Source: G963665925 sp050596425 (GTDB lineage Bacteria > Bacillota > Clostridia > Peptostreptococcales > Acidaminobacteraceae). From it: a stretch of DNA of 64,000 nucleotides. The notes below the pieces were generated by a model. That model made no database searches. It saw only the letters and a list, made by a program, of their open reading frames with translations, and had not been told where the DNA came from. The position numbers were made by a program, and so were the translations under genes. Shown here piece after piece: positions 25,236 through 33,600 of the stretch. The stretch is taken from the NCBI RefSeq assembly GCF_050596425.1, contig NZ_CP192292.1, positions 682,001 to 746,000 of the forward strand, in the 5' to 3' direction. Every line of letters begins with the position of its first letter. Position 1 is the first letter of the stretch.

Positions 25236-26837
25236 CTATTCAGTCACAGCTTTAAGAAAATCCATTGATTGACCTTTTAAAGCAGATTTAATCGCAGTAT
25301 ATGAATTGATACCATGCTTAGCCATAGTTCCTAGATAAGACATAATTCTTACAAAAGTATCTGCACCTTCTTTGGTTCTGAAAGTTCCTGATACCTTTTG
25401 TTTCACTTTAATCATTCGGACATCACGCTCTGCTTGGTTATTATCAAAGGGAACATTGAAGTCATTTATAAATAGACAGACTTCCCCCTTGTGGGATGCA
25501 AAGCGTTCAATCAAAGCTCTGATTTTACCTTTTTTATGGCGACCACGTTTACCTTTAGGTTTATCAGGTATTGGATTCGCCTTTATGGCTTCTTCTACGA
25601 TGGCATCGTATTTTGAATTGAAATATTTCAATTGATACTCGCTTAAAGTTGTATAACCATCATTCTTTAAGGTATCCTTTAGATTTTTCATCTCAAGAAG
25701 CAGATTGATCATATTTTCAGCCCATATCTGTTCTGGATAATTTTCTATTACACCAGTCAGTTCCCTTAATAGGTGTGCATTGCAGATTCCATGATCAACG
25801 TTTTTATATGTAAAATACGGTTTCCAAAAGTCATGTATCGCTATACCTTTAAACTCAGGGAGGATACCACTTGAGTCCATCCCTATTGATCCCCGCTTTT
25901 CTTCTACTGTCAAATAAGTGAAGTGGGTATTTGAAGCATTATGAACCCAGTGAAGTTTTTTATCTACACGTAAACCTGTTTCATCAAAATGAGCAAGATC
26001 TAGTGACTTGACCTTGTCACGAATAAGATTTACGGTATCTTCTAGTTTTTCACTTACATTGGTAACCATAGAATGAATTGTACCTGTACTAATGGGCAGA
26101 TTGAATACTGCGCTTAAAATATCATGAGTACGTTTGATGCCTACCATACCAGCAGTATTTAGTGTAACAGCAAGCGCTTTCAAATTGTCACCATACTGAA
26201 CACGCCCTTTGATAGACTCTGGAAACACACCAGATATGACTTCATTGTTTCTATAGGAACATTCACATGTCATTACCTGATGAGCTGTAACCTTTGTATC
26301 AATAATGATATCGATATTATATCTAGTTTCAGAAACCTGACATGCATCACACTGTTTTTTAAACGGACAGTTATTACATTCTTTCGGAAAATGCTGTACT
26401 GTTTCATCAGGAGTTTTCATAAGTTTAAGTCCGTTGCCTTTGTGCCCTTTCTGAGCACCGGCAGATTTGCCGGAAGGCTTGCGTAAACTCTTTGGTTTAG
26501 GTTTTTTAAGCCCATCGCTTGAAGGAGGTTTAGAACTGTTATTGCTGTTTTTATTGAGGCTTTCCTTCAAGGTCTTGATGGTTTCTGCTTGCTCAGCATT
26601 AGTGGCTATCAGACTATTAATAATATCAGTTTGATTGTTGATTGTGTCAGTTTGATTGTTGATTGTGTCAGTTTGATTGTTGATTGTGTCAGTTTGATTG
26701 TTGATTGTGTCGGTTTGATTGTTGATTGTGTCGGTTTGATTGTTGATTGTCGTCGTTAAAGATTCAACAGCAGCGGTAAGTGTGTTAATTTTATCCATTA
26801 GCTCTTTAGTTGTTTTTGAAGAAAAATCGTTATTCAT
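25236..26837 (-). CDS. tnpC: IS66-family transposase
   Basis: A 533-residue IS66 transposase. An N-terminal coiled coil of heptads (INNQTDT repeated about six times, residues ~30-75) leads to SNNSSKPPSSDGLKKP, the hallmark IS66 leader. A CxxC zinc-binding region follows (CNNCPFKKQCDACQ). The DDE nuclease has the Asp in LAHFDETGLRVD, HDFWKPYF, NAHLLRELTG and the terminal Glu in DNNQAERDVRMIK. The catalytic set looks complete. Translation ends inside the terminal inverted repeat. Family length is about 500-540, so it is full length. Confidence 0.96.
   Translation of the reverse strand: MNNDFSSKTTKELMDKINTLTAAVESLTTTINNQTDTINNQTDTINNQTDTINNQTDTINNQTDTINNQTDIINSLIATNAEQAETIKTLKESLNKNSNNSSKPPSSDGLKKPKPKSLRKPSGKSAGAQKGHKGNGLKLMKTPDETVQHFPKECNNCPFKKQCDACQVSETRYNIDIIIDTKVTAHQVMTCECSYRNNEVISGVFPESIKGRVQYGDNLKALAVTLNTAGMVGIKRTHDILSAVFNLPISTGTIHSMVTNVSEKLEDTVNLIRDKVKSLDLAHFDETGLRVDKKLHWVHNASNTHFTYLTVEEKRGSIGMDSSGILPEFKGIAIHDFWKPYFTYKNVDHGICNAHLLRELTGVIENYPEQIWAENMINLLLEMKNLKDTLKNDGYTTLSEYQLKYFNSKYDAIVEEAIKANPIPDKPKGKRGRHKKGKIRALIERFASHKGEVCLFINDFNVPFDNNQAERDVRMIKVKQKVSGTFRTKEGADTFVRIMSYLGTMAKHGINSYTAIKSALKGQSMDFLKAVTE
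26630..26750. repeat. 21-bp tandem repeats inside the IS66 transposase
   Basis: The unit TTTGATTGTTGATTGTGTCAG repeats about 5.8 times with only CAG/CGG changes, encoding the INNQTDT heptads. One unit is three heptad turns short of a helix period change, so copy number can vary without frame loss. Confidence 0.9.
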
Positions 26838-27179
26838 GCTGCTATCTCCTCTCTTTTTTTAGCTACTTATATTATAGCATAAAATGAGGTTAAAATCCAG
26901 TATTTTCAATAGTTACAACTGGATTTTAAAAGAAAAAAACAGGCTATTTTTCTTTGCGGAGCAGAGTATAAAAGTACGAAAATCCAATAGTAAATATCCT
27001 AGATATTTTCACCTGTCTGAATAGTTACAATCTCTTTAATAAAAGGAGATGTACGAGTATGGATTTTTGCCTTACATAAAATTGAATAGTTGATTAGTTT
27101 CATTCAGGAAAGCCAAAAATAGATGGTTTTCCTTTTTCTTTTGTTTGATATTTTCATCGTTTCTTGTTACGGTTGATTA

Positions 27180-28526
27180 GCTGGTGGCCGTATCAAAGGA
27201 GGCAGATTATGTCTAAATACCTAACCTATGATGAGCGATTAGAAATCGAAGCCGGATTAAAGGTTGGTCTTTCTTTCGGAGCCATCGCTAAACTTATATC
27301 TAAGGATAGAACCACAATAGCAAAAGAGATAAAACGTAATCTCATTATTAAAAAAACAGGTTATGGTGGATATCCTTATAATGCTTGTAAACTAAGGCTT
27401 AAATGTACTAGAACCAAAGTATGTGATGAATGTAAGTATCCATCCAAACCTTATTGTAAGAACTGTAAAATCTGTAATGATGGGTGCCCTTACTTTGAAG
27501 AAGATATTTGTGTCAGCAAGTTCAAGCCACCTTATGTCTGTAATGGTTGTAACACATTACCTAAATGTACATTGGCGAAGCCTTATTACAGTGCCATTGA
27601 TGCTCACAATAAGTATTCTGAGAATATTTCTGAATCAAGGAGTGGCATCATTACCAATGAAGCCGAAATAGCAAGAATTAACGCTATTATCTCACCACTG
27701 ATTCGGAAAGGTCAGTCCATTCACCAAATCTATGCCAATCATGTGGATGAACTGATGTGTAGTGAAAAGACCTTATACAACTACGTTGATGCTTGTTTGT
27801 TTGATGTCAGAAACATTGATCTGCCAAGGAAAGTCAAGTTCAGACCACGTTATAAAAAGTCTGAGTTCAAGATTGACAGAAAGTGTCGTATTGACCGTAC
27901 GTATAAGGATTTTACGGACTATATGAACAAGTATCCTGAAACATCCGTTGTCCAAATGGACTCTGTTGTTGGTAATAAAGGCGGCAAAGTTTTATTAACA
28001 TTACACTTTGTAGATACCAGTTTTATGATGGCATTTATACGTGATGCAAACACTTCCAGGTCTGTTATTGATATCTTTGATTATCTCTACAGAATTCTAG
28101 GCAGAGCTGACTATGAGAAACTATTTCCTGTGTTTCTGACGGATAATGGTAGTGAATTTTCTAATCCAAAAGCTATTGAATATGGTCCTATAGGAATTCT
28201 TAGAAGCCGTTTGTTTTATTGTGATCCAAGTGCTCCTTACCAAAAAGGGGCTATTGAAGTGAATCATACATTAATTCGTAGAATTCTTCCAAAAGGCTCA
28301 TCGTTTGATGACCTGACTCAGGAAGATATCTTATTAGTGATGAATCATGTAAATTCTTACACACGCAAAAAGCTGAACGATAAAAGTCCCTACGACGCGT
28401 TCAGCTTTTATTACGGAAAAGAACTACTGGGTAAGCTAGGCTATGTTTCAGTTGCCGCTGAAAACATTAACTTAACACCAAAACTTCTCAAAGATTAAAA
28501 CTGTAAACCGAACAAACGCCACCAGC
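27180..28526 (+). mobile_element. Tentative IS30-family element boundaries
   Basis: Bounded only by the inverted nine-base GCTGGTGGC motifs around the transposase gene. The match does not extend, no target duplication is visible, and the true ends may lie somewhat further out. Confidence 0.35.
27209..28498 (+). CDS. IS30-family transposase
   Basis: A 429-residue IS30 transposase. The N-terminal HTH YLTYDERLEIEAGLKVGLSF and ISKDRTTIAKEIKRN is the family signature. A cysteine-rich stretch (CDECKY..CKNCKICNDGCP) follows at residues 70-120. The DDE core shows the first Asp in VVQMDSVVG, the second in FLTDNGSEF and the Glu in YQKGAIEVNH, normally N-E-x3-R. The ATG at 27209 follows AAAGGAGG; an upstream in-frame extension has none. 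The nine bases GCTGGTGGC occur inverted at 27180-27188 and 28518-28526 and may belong to the terminal repeats. Confidence 0.93.
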   Translation: MSKYLTYDERLEIEAGLKVGLSFGAIAKLISKDRTTIAKEIKRNLIIKKTGYGGYPYNACKLRLKCTRTKVCDECKYPSKPYCKNCKICNDGCPYFEEDICVSKFKPPYVCNGCNTLPKCTLAKPYYSAIDAHNKYSENISESRSGIITNEAEIARINAIISPLIRKGQSIHQIYANHVDELMCSEKTLYNYVDACLFDVRNIDLPRKVKFRPRYKKSEFKIDRKCRIDRTYKDFTDYMNKYPETSVVQMDSVVGNKGGKVLLTLHFVDTSFMMAFIRDANTSRSVIDIFDYLYRILGRADYEKLFPVFLTDNGSEFSNPKAIEYGPIGILRSRLFYCDPSAPYQKGAIEVNHTLIRRILPKGSSFDDLTQEDILLVMNHVNSYTRKKLNDKSPYDAFSFYYGKELLGKLGYVSVAAENINLTPKLLKD

Positions 28527-28683
28527 ATTATAAGTTAACTTAATACCATAAAAACAGGGGTGGATTTTCCGATTACAAAAAACCGAAGGAATCTTGACCT
28601 CTATTTATGATGCCATTTTATTCATGTTTACATATGAATTATAGCAAAAATACAGCTAAAATCATAACACTGCTATGGAATTT

Positions 28684-28795
28684 TGTTTACAAAACGAGAT
28701 ATTCAGTTGCAAAAGGTGCATTATGTTTACAAAAGGTTACTTCGATTTTCAAAACGGGAAATTGGTCTTACAAACGGGAAATCCGTTTTTCAATT
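28684..28795. repeat. Iteron-like direct repeats upstream of parA
   Basis: Five copies related to TTTACAAAACGGGA have their central C at 28690, 28710, 28730, 28750 and 28771, a nearly exact 20-base period; a degenerate sixth is at 28791. The period of about two helical turns places all copies on one face of the DNA. They end about 25 bases before the parA promoter. A related TTACAAAAAACCG lies at 28573. They may be ParB, replication-initiator or regulator binding sites. Confidence 0.7.
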
Positions 28796-28816
28796 TACCG
28801 TAAAATAAGTGAAATC

Positions 28817-28845
28817 TTGATTAAGTTAATTATTAAATGTATTAT
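28817..28845 (+). promoter_or_regulatory. Promoter of the parA-parB-helicase operon
   Basis: TTGATT at 28817-28822 and TATTAT at 28840-28845 are separated by 17 bases, about 35 bases before the parA ribosome site. Confidence 0.65.
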
Positions 28846-28884
28846 CACATTATAAAGTGAATATTAGAAAGGAGCAAAAAAATC

Positions 28885-29667
28885 ATGAGTAAAATTATAG
28901 CCGTAGCATCCCAAAAGGGTGGAGTGGCAAAAAGCACGACATGCAGGAACGTAGCAACGATTTTGGCAAAGGAGGGTTACAGAGTTTTAGCAATTGATAC
29001 GGATAATCAAGCTTCAATGACAGATTGTTTTGGTATTGAGAAACCTGAGACCCTTGATACGACACTGTATCATTTGATGATGGCTGTTATGAATGAAGAT
29101 GATCTTCCACCAAAAGATAGCTACATACTAAAAAGCGATGGAGTGGATGTCATCCCAAGCAGTATTGAAATGTCAGCCATTGAAATGAACTTGGTAAGTA
29201 CTATGAGCAGGGAATACGTTTTAAAAACAATTACAGAACAGCTTAGAGATGATTACGATTACATCATTGTAGATTCAGCTCCATCTTTAGGTTTAATGAC
29301 ATTAAATGTATTGGCTGCTTGTGACAGTGTATTGATTCCGGCAACACCTGAGTATCTATCGGTAAAAGGACTGGAACTATTGCTTCATACAATTATGAAG
29401 ATTAAAAGAAGGATTAATCCAAGTATTACTTTTGAAGGCATTCTGCTAACCATGTTTGATGAACGTACCAATCTATCAAAAAATATGATTGAAATGGTGG
29501 ATGAAGCTTATGGTGAGCATATCAAAGTGTTTGATATTAGAATTCCCAAATCTGTAAAAGTTGGAGAAGCCAATCTTCAAAGTAAATGTATCGTAGATTA
29601 TATGCCAATGAATAAAGCTGCTATTGCATATCAGGAACTGACAAAGGAGTTGATTAATAATGGATAA
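28885..29667 (+). CDS. parA: ParA-family partition ATPase
   Basis: A 260-residue Walker-type ATPase (Soj/ParA). The deviant Walker A is KGGVAKSTTCRN (residues 11-22), with the A' motif LAIDTDNQAS and Walker B IIVDSAPSLGLM. It lacks an N-terminal helix-turn-helix, so it is type Ib/chromosomal-like. With ParB it should segregate or stabilise the excised circular ICE, or control its transfer genes. GAAAGGAG precedes the ATG; the stop overlaps parB by eight bases, indicating translational coupling. Confidence 0.95.
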   Translation: MSKIIAVASQKGGVAKSTTCRNVATILAKEGYRVLAIDTDNQASMTDCFGIEKPETLDTTLYHLMMAVMNEDDLPPKDSYILKSDGVDVIPSSIEMSAIEMNLVSTMSREYVLKTITEQLRDDYDYIIVDSAPSLGLMTLNVLAACDSVLIPATPEYLSVKGLELLLHTIMKIKRRINPSITFEGILLTMFDERTNLSKNMIEMVDEAYGEHIKVFDIRIPKSVKVGEANLQSKCIVDYMPMNKAAIAYQELTKELINNG

Positions 29668-30682
29668 AACAAAAATGAAAAAAGTTGAAACGTTTGCCTC
29701 GATCTTTGGTGAGAATCATAGTGAAGTGCCATCTGAAAAAACAGATGGCACCACGTCATTAAAGCTCGATGAGCTTATACCTTTTAGAAATCATCCATTC
29801 AAGCTTTATGAGGGGGAACGATTTAATGACATGGTTGAGAGTATTAAAAACTATGGCGTGATTGTTCCCATTGTTGTAAGGAAAATTGATGATAAGTTTG
29901 AAATATTATCTGGGCATAACAGAGTTAATGCAGCTAAAGATGCCGGGTTAACTGAGATTCCAACGGTAATAAAAGAAGGACTCACTGAAGAAGAAGCGAC
30001 ATTAATTGTCACTGAAACAAATTTAATGCAACGATCTTTTTCAGAACTTGCTTACTCTGAAAGAGCTACAGTTATTGCGACTAGACATACAGCTATGAAG
30101 AATCAAGGAGTAAGAAATGATCTGTTAGATGAGATTGAAAAGTTATCGAAAGCTCCTGATTTGTCAGCTGATTCAACTTTTCGCCCAATGGGCGAAAAGT
30201 TAAGGTCAGATCAAAATATTGGTGAAGAATACGGTATTTCCCCAAGAAATATATCAAGATATTTACGTATCAACGAATTAAATGCACCATTAAAAGACTT
30301 AGTTGATGAAGGCAAAATTGCTATGCGAGCAGGCGTTGACCTTTCCTATCTATCACAGGAAAATCAAGAAATGGTGGAAGCCATTATTTCTGAAAACACC
30401 TTTAAAGTAGATATGAAAAAAGCTGCACTTTTGAGAAAGTATGAGAAAGAAGGAAATCTAAACTGGAATACTGCCAAACAGATTATCAGCGGTGATATGT
30501 TAAAAAGCACTGGAAAAGTCAAGCCATTCAAGATTCAACCGACAATCATTTCAAAATATTTTAATCCAAATGAAGACAAGAAGGCTATTGAAAAAACAAT
30601 TGAAAAAGCTCTTGATTTTTACTTTAGCCAGATGAAAAACCAATCACATGACATAGAGGAGGGGGAGGAGTTGATTGAGTAG
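29660..30682 (+). CDS. parB: ParB/Spo0J-like partition protein
   Basis: A 340-residue ParB. The ParB/Srx CTPase domain has IPFRNHPFKLYEGERF (box I) and LSGHNRVNAAKDAG (box II, GxxRxxA). The HTH includes IGEEYGISPRNISRYLRI near residue 200. The C-terminal third is specific to ICE relatives. Start overlaps parA, and the stop overlaps the helicase start by eight bases. An unusual 27-base palindrome lies within the gene at 30175-30201 between the CTPase and HTH coding parts. Confidence 0.94.
   Translation: MDKTKMKKVETFASIFGENHSEVPSEKTDGTTSLKLDELIPFRNHPFKLYEGERFNDMVESIKNYGVIVPIVVRKIDDKFEILSGHNRVNAAKDAGLTEIPTVIKEGLTEEEATLIVTETNLMQRSFSELAYSERATVIATRHTAMKNQGVRNDLLDEIEKLSKAPDLSADSTFRPMGEKLRSDQNIGEEYGISPRNISRYLRINELNAPLKDLVDEGKIAMRAGVDLSYLSQENQEMVEAIISENTFKVDMKKAALLRKYEKEGNLNWNTAKQIISGDMLKSTGKVKPFKIQPTIISKYFNPNEDKKAIEKTIEKALDFYFSQMKNQSHDIEEGEELIE
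30175..30201. promoter_or_regulatory. 27-bp perfect palindrome inside parB
   Basis: Thirteen-base arms, AACTTTTCGCCCA and TGGGCGAAAAGTT, flank a single A. The run encodes STFRPMGEKL in ParB. It does not match the canonical parS (TGTTTCACGTGAAACA) but has the size of a centromere or operator site. Confidence 0.6.
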
Positions 30683-33600
30683 ACTGACAGAAATCAAGGG
30701 AATTTATGATTACATCTTAAAAGAAATCATGCAAGATGAGCAGGCATGGAAAGACTTTCTAAAGTTTCACGCAAGGATATATAAGCACAGTTTTAATAAT
30801 GCCGTGCTCATATATGCCCAAAGACCCGAAGCTACCTTAGTTGCTGATATGGAAATCTGGAACCGTCGTATCGGCAGGTGGATTAATAGGGGAGCTAAGA
30901 GTATTGCAGTCTTTGATGATCAAAGTGCTTATTTAAAACTAAAATATCTGTTTGATATTGAAGATACCCATGGTCAGCCACATACCATTCCTAAAGTATG
31001 GCAATTAAATGAAGCATTAGAATCACAGTTATTAGAAAGCTTTAAAGCTAATACGTTGTCAGAATGGATTGCAAGGCGCACCCATGAATCAGTGATTGCT
31101 TATACCTCGGATATTCAGCAAGGTCTTGAAAAAGAATTGTCTAAGACTAAATTATCGGGACTTCCCCTTGAAGGTGTTACAAAACAGTTTATACAGTCTC
31201 TCGTTGATAGTATAGAGTACATGACAGCCATTCGCTCGGGTATTGAAGAACCTAAGTTAAGTAGTTTAGGTGCATTTAGTACAATAACAGATTTTGATAC
31301 AAAAGCATTAACCTTAAGATTAGGCTATCTGACAAGCACAATCTCAGAACAAATTTTAAGAGAAATTGAAAGAGAAATTAAGACCATCAAAATAGAAAAA
31401 AGGAGTGTGAACGTCAATGAAACCAGTAGAACTGAGTTACCAGGAAGTACAAGGGATTTATCATCCTCAGATTCAAATCTCGAGGGAGGAGAGTTACGAC
31501 AAGAAGCCACTAGGGAAGTACGGGCAGATGGCGATGAATTACCTGAAAGAGGAACACATCAATCGGTACAATTATCTAGTGACAGAAGGGACGCTGAGTC
31601 AGCTGATGCATCAAGTGAACGAGGAAGCATGGGAGAGGATGGAGAAACTCCAAGATCAGATGTTACAGAAAGAACCGATACAGAACCCAACAAACACTTA
31701 TCAGAGTTATCGTCACAGGGAGATGATCCGAACGAGAGCAGAAGAGATCGTTCTGGAGGAAATCATCTTCAAGGTGAGATAGAAAAGGACTTAGAGCTGC
31801 CAGAGCGTAGCTCTTTTTTTATGGAGCTAACAGATGATGAACTGATCGATAAGGTACTACTAAGAGGTTCAGGATTTCAAGGTGGAAAACAGCGGATTGT
31901 TGATTTCTTTGCTGAAGAACATACTGCAAAAGAAAAAGCAGACTTTCTAAAAAATGAATATGGTACTGGTGGTGGTTCAGTTACATTCTCTGATGATCTA
32001 AGCGGTTTTGAAAATCATGACAGTAAAGGGATTACAATTGATCTTTATAATACTGATAAAGAAATTCATTTATCTTGGGCTAAAGTAGCTTCCGGTATTG
32101 ATGCCTTAATTGCTAATGGTAAGTACTTTGAACCCCGTTATAAAAACGATAATCCACCAACAAGAAAAGATATCTATCAACCAACATTATTTGACATCAA
32201 TTACGCTGAAAATGATATAAGACATGAGAATTATAAAAAGCTAATGAAGATTGCCCCTGGTATCTTAAGTGGACGTTATCGCTATATGAAGCTTAGAGCA
32301 ACTGGTTTTATGGATCTTGTCATTGAAAGACTCTATGAGAATAGAATCTCTCTATCCCATTATTACGAACAAAATGGAGATTTAATGAGTGATCCGGATA
32401 TGGAACTCATAGTCGATCAAAAGCAAAAAACATTAACAGCAGCCACTTTTCAGCAAGATAATATGGCAATCTATCATGAAGCGTATCACGGTGATGAATT
32501 GGTTAATCCTGATTTAGAAGATGAGCTAAATGACTTTCTCAAAGATTGGTTATCGAATATTGCTAGGCAAGGTCACATTGTTTATAAGGCTTATTATTCA
32601 GAGGATGTAGACGAGGCGAACGAAGAACCGACTTTTGATGATAAAGGTCATGAAATCCTTGTTGAAGCACCTTCAGAAACAGATGATTTATTGGATCTAG
32701 AACATGAGGATCTCCATGAGTATCCATTAGAAGTAGGCATGGAAGTGGATATTGAGGGAAGAAAATTTCAAATCGAGTCCATTGACTATGATAGCAATGC
32801 TGTATCTCTTATGGATTTAACCTTTGCAGGACAAACTGGATATCCGATTTTCAGAAAAGAAAGTGTTGATTTTGTTATAGATATTCTTCCTAATGAGAAG
32901 CCACTTACTGAAGAAGAAAAGTGGGGCATTGTATCCATTGGCCCAGTAAAGGATGAAAACCAAAAGCAGGAACAATCTACAAAAATCAATTATCAGTTTT
33001 CACCTGAAGATGAAATTGGTATTGGTGGGCTGAAAACAAAATTTAGAGCCAACATTGAAGCCATTAAAACTTTAAAAGTCATTGAAGCAGAAAACCGTAT
33101 GGCCACGGAGAAAGAACAATCCATTTTAGCTAGATACGTCGGTTGGGGTGGAATGCCTCAAGCTTTTGATATGGGGGCAAGTGGCTGGAGCAACGAATAC
33201 GGTGAACTAAAAAAACTGTTGTCACAAGAAGAATATGATAGTGCAAAAGCCTCAACACCCAATGCACATTATACATCCTCTGTTGTCATTCAAAGCATTT
33301 ATCAGGCACTTGATCAGTTTAGTTTTAAAAAAGGAAACATCTTGGAACCTTCCATGGGCGTTGGTAATTTCTTTTCCCACCTTCCTGACTCTATGCATAA
33401 GTCAAAACTCTTTGGTGTTGAACTAGATGATGTATCAGGACGTATTGCAAGGCAGCTCTATCAGAAAGCGCAGATTCAAGTAAAAGGCTATGAAGAAACT
33501 CAGTTTGAAGATAACTTTTTTGATATAGCCATTGGCAATGTTCCTTTTGGTAATTACAAAGTATATGACAGACTTTATGATAAGCATAATTTCATGATCC

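Larger units (their letters stand above)
25232..27028 (-). mobile_element. IS66-family insertion sequence with 8-bp target duplication
   Basis: The ends read GTAACTATTCAG at 25232-25243 and its inverted copy CTGAATAGTTAC at 27017-27028. Perfect eight-base direct repeats AATCTCTT flank it at 25224-25231 and 27029-27036. GTAA ends and an eight-base duplication are standard for IS66. Only one gene (TnpC-type) is present; accessory tnpA and tnpB are absent, as in the single-gene ISBst12-like subgroup. An internal hairpin (26891-26901 with 26918-26928) lies near the right end, upstream of the transposase. The stop codon of the transposase overlaps the left terminal repeat. Confidence 0.93.

Noticed and set aside
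26630..26750. CRISPR array
   Set aside because: The repeats are contiguous with no spacers and encode a coiled coil.
28607..28855. 82-residue frame before parA
   Set aside because: It overlaps the iteron-like repeats, whose periodicity explains the sequence; composition is not protein-like.
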